Assembly: GCA_016868895.1 (NCBI GenBank)
Contig: VGFK01000004.1
Location: 62,001-126,000, forward strand
Length of the DNA: 64,000 bases
Direction: 5' to 3'
DNA from: Bacteroidota bacterium
GTDB taxonomy: Bacteria; Bacteroidota; Bacteroidia; Chitinophagales; Chitinophagaceae
Part shown: positions 16,915 through 27,662 of the stretch, in pieces
Position numbering within the stretch: position 1 is the stretch's first letter
Layout of the letters: the number at the start of each line of letters is the position of its first letter
The notes under the pieces: model-generated
What the model was told of the DNA's origin: nothing
The model's database searches: none
Seen by the model: only the letters and a program-made list of their open reading frames with translations
Program-made: the position numbers and the translations under genes

Positions 16915-18399
16915 ATGTCGACCATCAGAGAACAAAGCATCCGCTCTTCTATATTCATCTATGCAGGTTTTGCTATTGGCGCATTCAATGTTCTCTTTCT
17001 GTTTCCTCGTTATTTTACACCGGAGCAATTTGGTCTCACCCGGGTATTGCTGGATATCGCATTGATTGTATCTACGCTGTGTGCAGCTGGACTCCTGCCT
17101 GTTGCCATGCGGTTCTACCCCTTTTACAAACACCACCTCCCCAAAAAGCAAAATGATTTATTTACATGGAGTATGGGTGCAGCAGGAATTTTTTTTCTAC
17201 TGATGGTGCTGATTTTCCCTTGGCTGCAACCCTGGGCCATGCGAAAATTTGGATACCGCTCACCGATGCTGGCGCACCACCTGCCCTTGGTTCTCCCTCT
17301 GGCAGCATCTTTAATTACCATTTCGGTTTTGGAAGTCTTTGCTTGGATTGTAGGCCGTACCGCGGTCGCTAATTTTTTGAAAGAATTTCTGTTTCGGTTG
17401 CTGACACTGCTGTTGATTCTGGCATGGATCAGTGGAACAGTTGTTGGGTTTGAAAATTTTATTCTATTCTATTCACTGCTTTTTGTCCCATCAGCTGCCC
17501 TGATGGCATGGGTGGTATGGCAAAGTGGTGAATTCAGCTGGTCCTTTCGTGCCAGTAAAGTTACGCGTCGGTATGGGCCGATCATGACCAAATACGGTAT
17601 TGCGTATTTAGCCAGTGCTGTGTTGAATATCCTGGCCAAAACCAACGATACCCTAATCATCGCATCACAATCCCAAGGTGGTCTGGCAGATGCTGCGATT
17701 TTCACTATTGCCACCTACCTGATTACCGTGATGGAAGTCCCCCAACGCAGCCTGGTTGCTTCCGCCTCGCCAGCCATCGCGATGGCATGGAAAAATAATG
17801 ATGTAAATAAACTGGAGCGACTCTACAAAAAAACTGCACTGAATTTACTCATCATTGCTTTGGGGATTCTTGGGGTTGTGCTTTGCTGCCTGCCTTTACT
17901 GGAACAACTGCTCGGGAAGGGGTATCAGGGACTCACGTTGTTGATGATCATCCTTGGAATTGGAAAATTGATCGACCTGGGAACTGGACTCAACTCTCAA
18001 ATCCTTCAATTGTCAAAACACTGGAAAATCGATCTGTTGACCAATATGGGATTTGTAGTCCTTGCAATTGTACTCAATTATTTTCTAACAAAGAACTATG
18101 GCATCATGGGAACTGCAGTTGGAAGCGTTTCATCAATTTTGGCATTCAATGCTGTCCGGTTTATTTATATAAAGAAGATCTATGGCATGCAGCCTTTTGG
18201 CACGGAAAATATAAAAGCAATTGCATTGGCAGTTGGCATAGCTGTCCCGCTGATCTTTTTTATACGCATTGAACACATTCTCGCAGCAACTCTCATCAAA
18301 TCGCTGCTATTCATACTGACGTATAGCGCCTGTATCATTCGCTTCAAACTATCCGAAGATATCTCCTCTCTTTATGCGTCTTTGAAAGCAAAATTTTGA
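16915..18399 (+). CDS. Polysaccharide flippase (Wzx/MATE-like oligosaccharide exporter)
   Basis: A 494-residue integral membrane protein with about 12-14 predicted transmembrane segments, starting with IRSSIFIYAGFAIGAFNVLFL, as is common in Bacteroidota polysaccharide biosynthesis proteins of the MVF/Wzx group. Conserved elements are the PRYFTPEQFG loop and the late pairs of helices with EVPQRSLVASASP. It would flip lipid-linked sugar chains across the inner membrane. The fucosyltransferase and DUF268 protein just upstream suggest a fucosylated oligosaccharide. No polymerase or initiating transferase is in the immediate group, so the rest of the glycan pathway is elsewhere. Confidence 0.8.
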   Translation: MSTIREQSIRSSIFIYAGFAIGAFNVLFLFPRYFTPEQFGLTRVLLDIALIVSTLCAAGLLPVAMRFYPFYKHHLPKKQNDLFTWSMGAAGIFFLLMVLIFPWLQPWAMRKFGYRSPMLAHHLPLVLPLAASLITISVLEVFAWIVGRTAVANFLKEFLFRLLTLLLILAWISGTVVGFENFILFYSLLFVPSAALMAWVVWQSGEFSWSFRASKVTRRYGPIMTKYGIAYLASAVLNILAKTNDTLIIASQSQGGLADAAIFTIATYLITVMEVPQRSLVASASPAIAMAWKNNDVNKLERLYKKTALNLLIIALGILGVVLCCLPLLEQLLGKGYQGLTLLMIILGIGKLIDLGTGLNSQILQLSKHWKIDLLTNMGFVVLAIVLNYFLTKNYGIMGTAVGSVSSILAFNAVRFIYIKKIYGMQPFGTENIKAIALAVGIAVPLIFFIRIEHILAATLIKSLLFILTYSACIIRFKLSEDISSLYASLKAKF

Positions 18400-18445
18400 A
18401 ATAGGCAGTTGAGATAAATCGTATATTGCTGTAAACCAAAACTGA

Positions 18446-19750
18446 ATGGGAACACGTTGGGAGCACCTTGGACATGGATTATTGGGCATGTTCTTTCTGA
18501 TAGGCTTGTGCTATGCATTGAGCAACAACAGAAAAGCCATCAACTGGCGATTGGTTTCCATTGGCGTTACGGCACAAATTGGTTTTGCCATTGGAGTCCT
18601 CAACAAAGGCGAATACAATTTCTTTCGGATGTTCATGCAGTGGATTTCCGATAAGTTTGTTGAACTGATCGACCTGGCCCACAAAGGAGTGGAATTCATG
18701 TTTGGCAATCTGGCCGATGCCTCGGGAAGCTGGGGGTATACTTTTGCCATACAAGCACTTCCCATCATCATTTTTTTTGCAGCACTTTCCTCCATGCTCT
18801 ATTATTTGGGAATTCTTCAACGGGTGGTTTACTTTTTTGCTTATCTGTTGAGTAAAATGAAAGTATCGGGTGCGGAAAGTGTTTCAACGGCTGCAAATAT
18901 TTTCTTGGGGCAAACCGAAGCACCATTGATGGTTCGACCCTTTTTAGACAAGATGAACCGTAGCGAAATTCTCTGCATCATGGTGGGTGGAATGGCCAAC
19001 ACTGCGGGGTCTGTGCTGGCAGCGTATGTGGGTTTCCTCGGTGGCAGTGACCCGGCCCAGCAACATTATTTCGCTTTGCACCTGCTGAGTCAGTCGATCA
19101 TGAGTGCTCCAGCAGCCATCGTATGTTCAAAAATCCTATTCCCCCAAACCGAAGAGATCGATCGAAACATTGTTTTATCCAAAGAGAAATTCGGAACCAA
19201 CATGCTGGATGCGATATCCATGGGGACCACCGATGGCTTGAAGCTGGCCGTGAACGTTGGTGCAATATTGATTGTGTTCACCGGACTGGTGTATGTGATG
19301 AATTGGGTATTGGGATCAATTGGTCATGCAGTTGGGTTGAATCCGATTATCGCAGCGTTCAGCAAAGGCCGATACGATAGCCTCTCCTTCCAAATGGTGC
19401 TGGGCTATCTTTTTGCTCCAGTCGCCTGGCTGATCGGCGTGAAACAACAGGATATGGTTTCCGTGGGACAATTGCTCGGCGAAAAAACCATCATCAATGA
19501 GTTTCAGGCCTACATCACGTTTGGGAAAATGAAAGCTGAAGGGTTGATCAGCGATCCCCGTTCCATTCTCATCACCACCTATGCCCTCTGCGGCTTTGCC
19601 AATTTGGCTTCCATCGGTATCCAAATTGGAGGCATCAGTCAGCTGGCGCCCTCCCAGCGAAAAAACCTGACTGAATTGGGCTTTAAAGCCTTGATTGGAG
19701 GGACCATCGCCTGCCTGATGTGTGGCTGCATTGCAGGAGCAATTGCATAA
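18446..19750 (+). CDS. Concentrative nucleoside transporter (CNT/NupC family)
   Basis: A 434-residue membrane transporter of the CNT family. Diagnostic segments are GWGYTFAIQALPIIIFFAAL-type helix 4 (here SWGYTFAIQALPII), NIFLGQTEAPLMVRPF with the conserved Gln-Thr-Glu of the substrate site, and GGMANTAGSVLAAYV. These proteins import nucleosides with a sodium or proton gradient. The N-terminal extra helix (HLGHGLLGMFFLIGL) is longer than in E. coli NupC. A TATATTGC sequence upstream is one base from a -7 box. mqnE follows 42 bp after; a purine-nucleoside link is possible because mqnE works on an inosine-like intermediate, but this is only suggestive. Confidence 0.88.
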   Translation: MGTRWEHLGHGLLGMFFLIGLCYALSNNRKAINWRLVSIGVTAQIGFAIGVLNKGEYNFFRMFMQWISDKFVELIDLAHKGVEFMFGNLADASGSWGYTFAIQALPIIIFFAALSSMLYYLGILQRVVYFFAYLLSKMKVSGAESVSTAANIFLGQTEAPLMVRPFLDKMNRSEILCIMVGGMANTAGSVLAAYVGFLGGSDPAQQHYFALHLLSQSIMSAPAAIVCSKILFPQTEEIDRNIVLSKEKFGTNMLDAISMGTTDGLKLAVNVGAILIVFTGLVYVMNWVLGSIGHAVGLNPIIAAFSKGRYDSLSFQMVLGYLFAPVAWLIGVKQQDMVSVGQLLGEKTIINEFQAYITFGKMKAEGLISDPRSILITTYALCGFANLASIGIQIGGISQLAPSQRKNLTELGFKALIGGTIACLMCGCIAGAIA

Positions 19751-19769
19751 TGCATAGCGGTTTCCTGCT

Positions 19770-19777
19770 TAACTTTG
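19770..19777 (+). promoter_or_regulatory. -7 box of mqnE
   Basis: TAACTTTG matches TAnnTTTG and ends 15 bases before ATG 19793. No -33 is seen at normal spacing. It argues against a TTG start at 19775, which would lie within the box. Confidence 0.4.
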
Positions 19778-19792
19778 CGCAAAATTGCAGCG

Positions 19793-20917
19793 ATGGACAG
19801 AATGGGAAGGTTAGCAGCATTACCGGTACTCTCGGGATTTACCAAGCAGATTGCAGAAAAAATAGATGCCAACGAACGTATCCTTCCAGAAGAAGGAATT
19901 CGCCTTTATGAAGAAGCAAGTGTGGCCGCACTTGGAACCATGGCCAACTTCATTCGCGAGCGCATGCATGGCCATCGTACTTACTTCAACCGGAATTTCC
20001 ATATAGAACCGACGAACGTCTGTGTGTTCTCCTGCAAGTTTTGCTCTTACTCGCGGTTGTATTCCAAGCGAGAGGAAGGATGGGAACTCAGCATTGATCA
20101 GATGATGGAAAAGGTTCGTTCGTACGACAATACACCAATCACTGAAGTGCACATTGTCGGGGGTGTTCATCCCAAAATGGATATCCATTTTTTTGCAGAA
20201 CTCATCGCTCAAATCAAAGCCCATCGCCCTGACCTGCATGTCAAAGGATTTACAGCAGTGGAGCTGGATTACATGTTCAGAAAAGCAAAAATGAGTCGGC
20301 ACGAAGGAATGAGCCTTCTGCATGCAGCAGGACTCGATTCCCTACCAGGCGGAGGGGCCGAAATTTTTCATCCGGAAGTGCGCCAACAAATTTGTGCCGA
20401 CAAAGTAGATGGCGATGGTTGGTTGGATATCCATGCAACTGCCCATGGATTGGACATGCACAGCAATGCCACGATGCTGTACGGACATGTCGAAAACTAT
20501 TCCCATCGGATTGATCATATGGAACGGCTCCGAACCTTGCAAGACAGCACCAAGGGCTTCAACACCTTCATCCCGCTTAAATTCAGGAATCACGATAATG
20601 AAATGAGCCATATTTCAGAGGTGACCATGATAGAAGACCTGAAAGTCTATGCGGTGGGGCGGATCTACATGGACAATTTCCCTCACCTCAAAGCCTATTG
20701 GCCCATGCTTGGTCGGCAACAGGCTCAGTTAACCCTCTCCTTTGGGGTGAACGATATCGATGGCACCATAGACGACTCCACCAAGATCTATTCAATGGCC
20801 GGTAGTGAGGAACAGCATCCAACGATGACCACCGAAGAGCTGGTAGCGCTGATCCGACAAGTAGGGCGTGAACCGGTTGAGCGGGATACCCTCTATAATG
20901 TAGTGAAGACCTACTAG
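19793..20917 (+). CDS. mqnE: Aminodeoxyfutalosine synthase, radical SAM
   Basis: A 374-residue radical SAM enzyme with the cluster motif CVFSCKFC (Cys77, Cys81, Cys84), the family stretch FHIEPTNVC just before it, and [15 protein letters not shown] and [12 protein letters not shown] later, which are hallmarks of the MqnE/MqnC group; [14 protein letters not shown] fits MqnE. It joins the chorismate-derived enolpyruvyl benzoate with S-adenosylmethionine to make aminofutalosine, the step after MqnA in the futalosine route to menaquinone. mqnA lies 30 kb away at 50719. The ATG at 19793 is preferred over TTG 19775. The TAG stop overlaps the stop of sdaA on the opposite strand (shared CTAG). Confidence 0.92.
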   Translation: MDRMGRLAALPVLSGFTKQIAEKIDANERILPEEGIRLYEEASVAALGTMANFIRERMHGHRTYFNRNFHIEPTNVCVFSCKFCSYSRLYSKREEGWELSIDQMMEKVRSYDNTPITEVHIVGGVHPKMDIHFFAELIAQIKAHRPDLHVKGFTAVELDYMFRKAKMSRHEGMSLLHAAGLDSLPGGGAEIFHPEVRQQICADKVDGDGWLDIHATAHGLDMHSNATMLYGHVENYSHRIDHMERLRTLQDSTKGFNTFIPLKFRNHDNEMSHISEVTMIEDLKVYAVGRIYMDNFPHLKAYWPMLGRQQAQLTLSFGVNDIDGTIDDSTKIYSMAGSEEQHPTMTTEELVALIRQVGREPVERDTLYNVVKTY

Positions 20918-22338
20918 CATTCACTGAGACTTAATGGAATTTGGAGAGCGAGTCCCCCCTCGGAAGTTTCTTTGTATTTTTCATTCATATCGCGTGCTGT
21001 TTCCCACATGGTTCTAACAACTGAATCAAGTGATACTTTAGCAAAATCAGGAGCGCTTTGCAGGGCCAATTGAGCAGCAGTGATGGCTTTAATGGCCCCC
21101 ATGGTATTGCGCTCGATGCAGGGGATCTGAACCAACCCTCCGATGGGGTCACAGGTCAGCCCTAAATGGTGTTCCATGGCAATCTCTGCAGCCATCAGTG
21201 CCTGTCGCTGGGTTCCTCCCAGGCATTCACAGAGGGCCCCGGCCGCCATGGCACTGGATACTCCGATTTCAGCCTGGCATCCGCCCATGGCGGCCGATAT
21301 CGTCGCACCTTTTTTGAAAATGCTTCCAATCGCTGAAGCCGTCAGCAAGAACTGGTTCACTTTATCGGAGCTGTTTCCATTGCAGAAGGTGACAAAATAC
21401 TGGATCACCGCTGGAATCACGCCTGCCGCACCATTGGTGGGTGCAGTTACCACCCTGCCAAATGATGCATTCACTTCATTGACGGCAAGGGCAAAACAGC
21501 TGACCCAATCGACGATATAGCTAAAATCTGAACCATGGCGGGCAATGGCATCTGCCCATTCCTGGTGGTTGCTGTACGCGTGGTCTTTGAGCAATTTACG
21601 GTTCAGGTCCGCTGCACGACGGCGCACGTGGAGTCCACCTGGCAGTTCCCCACCAGAATGGCAACCCAAATAAATACAATCCCGCATGGTGGTCCATATA
21701 CTGGTCATGCCCTCCAGCGTTTCTGATTCTGCTCTCCAAACCGATTCGTTTTCCATGACAATTTCATGGATGGGCATGCCTGTCTTCATGCACCAATGCA
21801 GTAAATCAGATGCTGTTTCTACTGGGAAGGGAAGTACTACTGATCCGCTGGATACTGCACTTTCACCCTCTCGTTCAATGAAGCCCCCTCCTATGGAATA
21901 ATAGGTAGAAGCAAGGGATCCGCCATCGGACATGGACACCAGAAAGGTCATCCCATTGGGGTGATAGGAAAGGATTTCAGTAGATAAAAAGGCTATGGAG
22001 GTTTCAGCATCAAATGAAATGGGTTGTTGTCCAAAAAGTTGAAGACGTCGATCGGTTTTGATTTGACCGATTCGAGCATGCAATTGAGTTGTTTCAATTG
22101 TTTCAGGGTTGAAGCCTTCCAATCCCATCATCACCGCCAGATCGGTTCCGTGCCCCTTCCCTGTTTTGGCTAGTGATCCATATAGCAATACTTCAACGGA
22201 GGTAACCTGATGCAGCCGGTTTTCTTGATCCAGCCGGGTGCAAAAATCCAACGCGGCCCTCCAAGGTCCCAGGGTATGGGAACTGGAGGGTCCTACCCCA
22301 ATTTTGAACATATCAAAAATGGAAATCGATTGTCCCAT
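20914..22338 (-). CDS. sdaA: L-serine ammonia-lyase, iron-sulfur dependent, single chain
   Basis: A 474-residue one-chain serine dehydratase with the beta domain first ([21 protein letters not shown]) and the catalytic alpha domain after it. Cysteines that can ligate the 4Fe-4S cluster are seen in [20 protein letters not shown] and in [15 protein letters not shown]. It deaminates L-serine to pyruvate and ammonia in the cytoplasm. The length and order agree with the E. coli SdaA/SdaB type. It is convergent with mqnE; the two stops share the palindrome CTAG, giving a 4-bp overlap. A GAAAATTA sequence (22361-22368) is a one-mismatch -7 box for this gene. Confidence 0.95.
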   Translation of the reverse strand: MGQSISIFDMFKIGVGPSSSHTLGPWRAALDFCTRLDQENRLHQVTSVEVLLYGSLAKTGKGHGTDLAVMMGLEGFNPETIETTQLHARIGQIKTDRRLQLFGQQPISFDAETSIAFLSTEILSYHPNGMTFLVSMSDGGSLASTYYSIGGGFIEREGESAVSSGSVVLPFPVETASDLLHWCMKTGMPIHEIVMENESVWRAESETLEGMTSIWTTMRDCIYLGCHSGGELPGGLHVRRRAADLNRKLLKDHAYSNHQEWADAIARHGSDFSYIVDWVSCFALAVNEVNASFGRVVTAPTNGAAGVIPAVIQYFVTFCNGNSSDKVNQFLLTASAIGSIFKKGATISAAMGGCQAEIGVSSAMAAGALCECLGGTQRQALMAAEIAMEHHLGLTCDPIGGLVQIPCIERNTMGAIKAITAAQLALQSAPDFAKVSLDSVVRTMWETARDMNEKYKETSEGGLALQIPLSLSEC

Positions 22339-22426
22339 TAAACAAATGGTATTTCGTTTCGAAAATTAGAGTAAATATGCATACGAAACAGTGCCTGATC
22401 GTTAAATTACTTTTTAAAGAATCAAT

Positions 22427-22873
22427 ATGAAACATCTATTTCTCTTTGCCCTTGCGCTATCGACTTTTTCCGTCCATGCACAGGAAAAAAAAGGAGCCGA
22501 CGAGTTAATGGGAATTTGGCTGACCGGATCAGGAAACGCGAAGGTTGAAATTTATAAAAATGGCGGCAAGTACCAGGGAAAAATTGTGTGGTTAAAAGAA
22601 CCCGTTGATCCTGCTTCAGGTAAGCCTAAAACGGATGTAAAGCATCCCGACGAAAAGTTGCACAGTCGCCCGCTCATGGGGCTCGTCAACATCTGGGGAT
22701 TCAACTTCAAAGGAAACCGGGTATGGGAAAACGGACATATTTACGATCCCAAAAACGGAAAGGAATACAAGTGCATCATTACCATGAAAGAACCCAATAC
22801 CCTGGATGTAAGAGGATATGTAGGGTTCACGTTTATTGGCCGTACGGATGTGTGGACGAAAAGCGCGTTATAG
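22427..22873 (+). CDS. DUF2147 domain secreted protein
   Basis: A 148-residue protein with a clear signal peptide (MKHLFLFALALSTFSVHAQ) and a DUF2147 domain: MGIWLTGSGNAKVEIYKNGGKYQGKI is split here as MGIWLTGSG plus KVEIYKNG, followed by GHIYDPKNGKEYKC and the C-terminal VRGYVGFTFIGRTDVW. The family forms a small beta barrel in the periplasm. Its role is unknown. It is a single gene with its own upstream region, divergent from sdaA, and it ends one base before the stop of the convergent FKBP gene. Confidence 0.85.
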   Translation: MKHLFLFALALSTFSVHAQEKKGADELMGIWLTGSGNAKVEIYKNGGKYQGKIVWLKEPVDPASGKPKTDVKHPDEKLHSRPLMGLVNIWGFNFKGNRVWENGHIYDPKNGKEYKCIITMKEPNTLDVRGYVGFTFIGRTDVWTKSAL

Positions 22874-22874
22874 A

Positions 22875-23369
22875 TTAAGCGCCTACAAGCGTAATTTCAA
22901 AAATCAAAATACTATTAGCGGGTATCCCGGACAAGGCCCTGTTTCCATAGGCAAGCGATGGCGGTAAAAAGAGTTTTATTTTTCCTCCCACCTTGATTAG
23001 CGGTAATCCATATTGCCACCCCTGAATCAGATTGGAAAGCTGAAATACTGCAGGGTTGGCACCGGTTTGATCAAAGACGGTATCATTGGTCAAATAGCCT
23101 TTATAATAGATCGCCACACTGGTGCACAGTGTCGGTTGCTTGCCAGTTCCGGCTGTTTCAATGATATAATAAAATCCCTTGGGGTGCTTGGTGGCATTGG
23201 TAATCGACTTGCTGGCCAGGTAGGCCTCCACTGCCTGCACTTCTGTGTCCGGAACCGTTATGGGGGGAATGGTTGCCGTGCAGGTAAACGATGAAGATCC
23301 TTCTTTGAGGCAACCGGAAGTCAATACGGATGCCAAGACCAATGCGAACACCAAAATTTTCTTTTTCAT
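22875..23369 (-). CDS. FKBP-type peptidyl-prolyl isomerase, lipoprotein
   Basis: I place the start at ATG 23369, which gives MKKKILVFALVLASVLTSGC, a good lipoprotein signal with Cys20; an upstream in-frame start at 23390 would spoil it. The 164-residue product has an FKBP domain at the C-terminal half: SVAIYYKGYL, VFDQTG, FQLSNLIQGWQYGLPLIKVGGK and FLPPSLAYGNRA. It should assist folding of outer-membrane or surface proteins in the periplasm. A CAAAGATG on the plus strand near 23387 is a one-mismatch -7 box for this gene. Confidence 0.9.
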   Translation of the reverse strand: MKKKILVFALVLASVLTSGCLKEGSSSFTCTATIPPITVPDTEVQAVEAYLASKSITNATKHPKGFYYIIETAGTGKQPTLCTSVAIYYKGYLTNDTVFDQTGANPAVFQLSNLIQGWQYGLPLIKVGGKIKLFLPPSLAYGNRALSGIPANSILIFEITLVGA

Positions 23370-23414
23370 AGTCCACTTTTCAGGATGCAAAGATGCGGAA
23401 TCTCTAGAAGGGAG

Positions 23415-23738
23415 TCAAGTATTTTTGCCAGAGCGGGCCCTCAGCTCGAGGTATTTTTGTTCATAGCGTTCCCAGCGAAATTTTCGGTTCACATAAGCTA
23501 CGAATACAGAAATCAGCAAGACAGCCAATACGAGCACGAGTGGATTGAATTGACTGAGTCCAACGGCATCTGCTCGTTTGTACCAAAAACGACCCAATAA
23601 AAAATTCGCTACAATGGGAAGAGAAAAAAGCAGACCGTACGGCAACCCGAATAACAGTTGATAAGAAAGTTGTCCCTGACGCTCCCGGTTTTCCTCCCAA
23701 TACGCCATGAATTTGAGTTCGTCCTCTGAGTATGCCAT
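23415..23738 (-). CDS. Small membrane protein of unknown function, two transmembrane segments
   Basis: I do not recognise a named family. The 107-residue product starts with a charged cytosolic part (SEDELKFMAYWEENRERQGQ), followed by a first hydrophobic span (LLFGLPYGLLFSLPIVANFLL), a short basic loop, a second span (NPLVLVLAVLLISVFVAYV) and a basic C-terminal tail ending in RWERYEQKYLELRARSG. By the positive-inside rule both ends would be cytoplasmic. It precedes the FKBP lipoprotein gene by 45 bp on the same strand and is divergent from the YhhN gene. The coding bias looks ordinary and the frame is clean, so I consider it real. Confidence 0.7.
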   Translation of the reverse strand: MAYSEDELKFMAYWEENRERQGQLSYQLLFGLPYGLLFSLPIVANFLLGRFWYKRADAVGLSQFNPLVLVLAVLLISVFVAYVNRKFRWERYEQKYLELRARSGKNT

Positions 23739-23777
23739 AAATAATCCCTAAATTACAGATAATGCGATAAAGCCAGT

Positions 23778-24464
23778 ATGAAACCTTTTACCCGAATCGT
23801 CTTCTTTCTGTTTTGCATCATTAGTTTAATAGAGATCAGTTTAGTCGCCCTAGGTCAACAAGAATTAAGAATCTACAGCAAACCGCTCATCATTCCTTTA
23901 CTGGGGCTGGTGTACCTGCAATCAACACCGCGGAGAAAATCTTTTTTTCAGGATGCCGTGCTGATTGCTTTGCTCTTTTCATGGGTAGGCGACATTTTAT
24001 TGCAGTTGGAGGGATTGTTTGTACCTGGACTCCTTGCGTTTTTAACAGCGCATATTTTTTACATCGTATTCTTCATGCGGACCGTTTCACAATCGGATTC
24101 ATTTTTCAAACTTCGTCCGGTCATGATCATAGCAGTAATCGCTTACCTGATTGAACTCATGTACTTGTTATGGCCAACACTAGGCGAAATGAAGGCGCCG
24201 GTGCTTGTCTACGGCATCACCATCAGCACCATGCTGTCTGTTGCCTTTTGGCAGTACCAAAAACTGGAAAACAAAACAGCACTGTATTTCATCATTGGAG
24301 CTTCGTTATTTGTTTTATCCGATTCGCTGCTGGCCCTTGATAAATTTAGGTCTTCATTTTCGTTTGCCAGAATCAGTATCATGTCGACCTACATCCTTGC
24401 CCAACTCTTCATTGTTCTAGGAGCAATTCGGTACCGCAACCGTGCTACACATCTTTCCGAATAA
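23778..24464 (+). CDS. Lysoplasmalogenase family membrane protein (YhhN/TMEM86)
   Basis: A 228-residue protein with eight hydrophobic segments. It shows YhhN-family marks: YSKPLIIPLLGL, the acidic LFSWVGDILLQLE motif (catalytic Asp candidate), AHIFYIVFFM, and the second acidic motif GASLFVLSDSLLALDKF near the C-terminus. Family members hydrolyse the vinyl-ether bond of lysoplasmalogens; whether this bacterium makes plasmalogens is not shown here. The gene stands alone, divergent from the small membrane protein and convergent with groEL, with a groEL terminator in between. Confidence 0.85.
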   Translation: MKPFTRIVFFLFCIISLIEISLVALGQQELRIYSKPLIIPLLGLVYLQSTPRRKSFFQDAVLIALLFSWVGDILLQLEGLFVPGLLAFLTAHIFYIVFFMRTVSQSDSFFKLRPVMIIAVIAYLIELMYLLWPTLGEMKAPVLVYGITISTMLSVAFWQYQKLENKTALYFIIGASLFVLSDSLLALDKFRSSFSFARISIMSTYILAQLFIVLGAIRYRNRATHLSE

Positions 24465-24467
24465 GTC

Positions 24468-24499
24468 AAAAAAAATGGGCTCCATTGCAGAAGCCCATT
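24468..24499 (-). terminator. Rho-independent terminator of groESL
   Basis: On the minus strand an 8-bp stem (AATGGGCT with AGCCCATT, 10-base loop) is followed by a run of eight Ts. It lies 23 bp after the groEL stop and only 3 bp from the yhhN-like stop on the other strand. Confidence 0.85.
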
Positions 24500-24522
24500 G
24501 GATATGTTCGTTTCGAAGAAAA

Positions 24523-26178
<1,656 letters not shown>

Positions 26179-26460
26179 TTAGACAATAGCAAGAATATCA
26201 GACTCCCTCATGATCAGGTAGTCATTTCCTTCCACAGATATCTCCGTTCCTGAGTACTTACCGTACAAAACGGTGTCACCTGCCTTTACGGACATCGGCT
26301 CATCTTTTTTACCGGGACCAGCGGCCACAACGGTTCCTCTTTGGGGTTTCTCTTTTGCGGTGTCTGGGATAATGATGCCTCCTGCGGTTTTCTCTTCGGC
26401 AGGAGCGGGTTTCACGATTACCCGGTCATGCAGGGGGGTAATGGTTAACTTCTTCGCCAT
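26179..26460 (-). CDS. groES: Co-chaperonin GroES
   Basis: A 93-residue co-chaperonin from ATG 26460 ([18 protein letters not shown]). The mobile loop is [18 protein letters not shown] and the C-terminus ends SDILAIV; both match the family. A longer in-frame start at 26541 adds only unlike sequence and is rejected. It caps the GroEL ring. The gene is first in the groES-groEL operon. In the 240 bp upstream, I looked for a CIRCE inverted repeat (TTAGCACTC type) and did not find one; CGAAGATA at 26602-26609 is a one-mismatch -7 box on the minus strand, but its -33 element is weak. Confidence 0.97.
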   Translation of the reverse strand: MAKKLTITPLHDRVIVKPAPAEEKTAGGIIIPDTAKEKPQRGTVVAAGPGKKDEPMSVKAGDTVLYGKYSGTEISVEGNDYLIMRESDILAIV

Positions 26461-26648
26461 AACTTTTGGTTTTAGTAATTTGATAAATGTTAGGATTTCA
26501 TCCTTACGCCGTTGAATAGCGAAATCCGTACCATGCCACACCTCTTGAAAATATGTCAGTCGGACGACCTATCTGCGGCCGTAATTGCAGAAAATCGGCA
26601 ACGAAGATAGGCGTTCATCATGTCAAAATTTCACAGCCTAACAAATAA

Positions 26649-26680
26649 TTGCTTTTGACGGTGTCGATCGACTATATTTG
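26649..26680 (+). promoter_or_regulatory. Promoter of nusB
   Basis: ATTG (26648-26651), 21-base spacer, then TATATTTG (26673-26680), an exact -7 match ending 21 bases before ATG 26702. It excludes the TTG at 26678 as start. The rest of the groES-nusB gap (26461-26648) shows no gene or repeat to me. Confidence 0.6.
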
Positions 26681-26701
26681 CGCTTTCAAACAGCTCTTTT
26701 C

Positions 26702-27631
26702 ATGATCAGCAGGAGGAATATCAGGGTTAAAGTGATGCAGTGCCTATACGCCGTTGAAACAGGATCGGGTGAGTTCTCCGAAAAAGAAGCAGTTTCCTTG
26801 TTAAAGAAATACCTGGAGCAGACCGAAAACCTTTTCCTCTTCTGCATTTTTCTCATCACGGAAGTCGCGCAATACGCCGAAACCGACTCCCGGAACAGGG
26901 CTGGCAAGCATCTTCCCTCTGAACAGGACTTGAATGTCAACACAAAAATCTCTGAGAATGAGCTGGTGACCCGCATCACCTCCTCCACCGGATTCATGCA
27001 GTCCATCAAGGACCGAAAACTGGCGCTGCTGGTGGACAGAGAGTTGGTGAAGAAAATATACCTGGGACTGGCAGCATCGACACTGTATCAGGACTACATC
27101 TCAGCTCCGGAACGGGACAAAAAATTTGAAAAAGAGATCATTTCCTATCTGTTTACCGATCTGATCATGGCCGATGAAAGCATTACGGATGCCATTGAAG
27201 AGCTGTTCATCGACTGGGATGATGATGCTGAAATGATCTATCAGATGGTTTTGAATTTCTTATCTAGACCAGAAAGCCTGGACACCAAAGAAATCATTGG
27301 AAGAGATAAAAACCAGTATGCCACACAACTGCTTAAAACCGCCATCGATAAAAAAGAGTTCACCCTTGACCTCATCAAACCCAAACTCAAGAATTGGGAT
27401 CCGGATAGAATTGCCTTGCTGGACATGATCATGATCAGACTCGGCGTATGCGAATTACTGTATTTTGAAACCATTCCGACGAAAGTGACCATCAACGAAT
27501 ACATTGACCTTGCAAAAAGCTATAGCACCCATCAAAGCGGGCAATTCGTCAACGGTATCCTCGATAGCATCCACAAGGAACTTCAGTTGGAAGGCAAACT
27601 CAAGAAGATCGACTTTAAAAAACAGGCATAA
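26702..27631 (+). CDS. nusB: Transcription antitermination protein NusB, long form
   Basis: A 309-residue protein, more than twice the E. coli length. The N-terminus has ISRRNIRVKVMQCLYAVETG, the first NusB helix; the conserved core is at the C-terminus, with KNWDPDRIALLDMIMIRLGVCELLYFETIPTKVTINEYIDL divided over two helices and FVNGILDSIHKEL. About 150 residues of charged helical sequence lie between. NusB with NusE binds boxA RNA and prevents premature termination in rRNA operons. The long middle part is usual in Bacteroidota. ATG 26702 follows the promoter; DUF1573, yajC and coaE follow. Confidence 0.92.
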   Translation: MISRRNIRVKVMQCLYAVETGSGEFSEKEAVSLLKKYLEQTENLFLFCIFLITEVAQYAETDSRNRAGKHLPSEQDLNVNTKISENELVTRITSSTGFMQSIKDRKLALLVDRELVKKIYLGLAASTLYQDYISAPERDKKFEKEIISYLFTDLIMADESITDAIEELFIDWDDDAEMIYQMVLNFLSRPESLDTKEIIGRDKNQYATQLLKTAIDKKEFTLDLIKPKLKNWDPDRIALLDMIMIRLGVCELLYFETIPTKVTINEYIDLAKSYSTHQSGQFVNGILDSIHKELQLEGKLKKIDFKKQA

Positions 27632-27644
27632 ACCGCTAAATTTG
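27614..27644 (+). promoter_or_regulatory. Possible promoter of the DUF1573 gene
   Basis: TTTA (27614-27617), 19-base spacer, then TAAATTTG (27637-27644), exact -7 match, ending 18 bases before ATG 27663. It starts inside the end of nusB. Confidence 0.5.
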
Positions 27645-27662
27645 ATTGTCAAATCGTCAAGC

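Noticed and set aside
19820-20323. Open frame of 167 codons on the minus strand inside mqnE
   Set aside because: Antisense to the radical SAM motif region; no promoter or motif.
23401-23414. Possible attenuator between the FKBP gene and the small membrane protein gene
   Set aside because: No stable hairpin with a U-tract could be drawn in the 45-bp gap.
26461-26648. Possible CIRCE heat-shock operator upstream of groES
   Set aside because: I looked for the TTAGCACTC-N9-GAGTGCTAA repeat and saw nothing resembling it on either strand.
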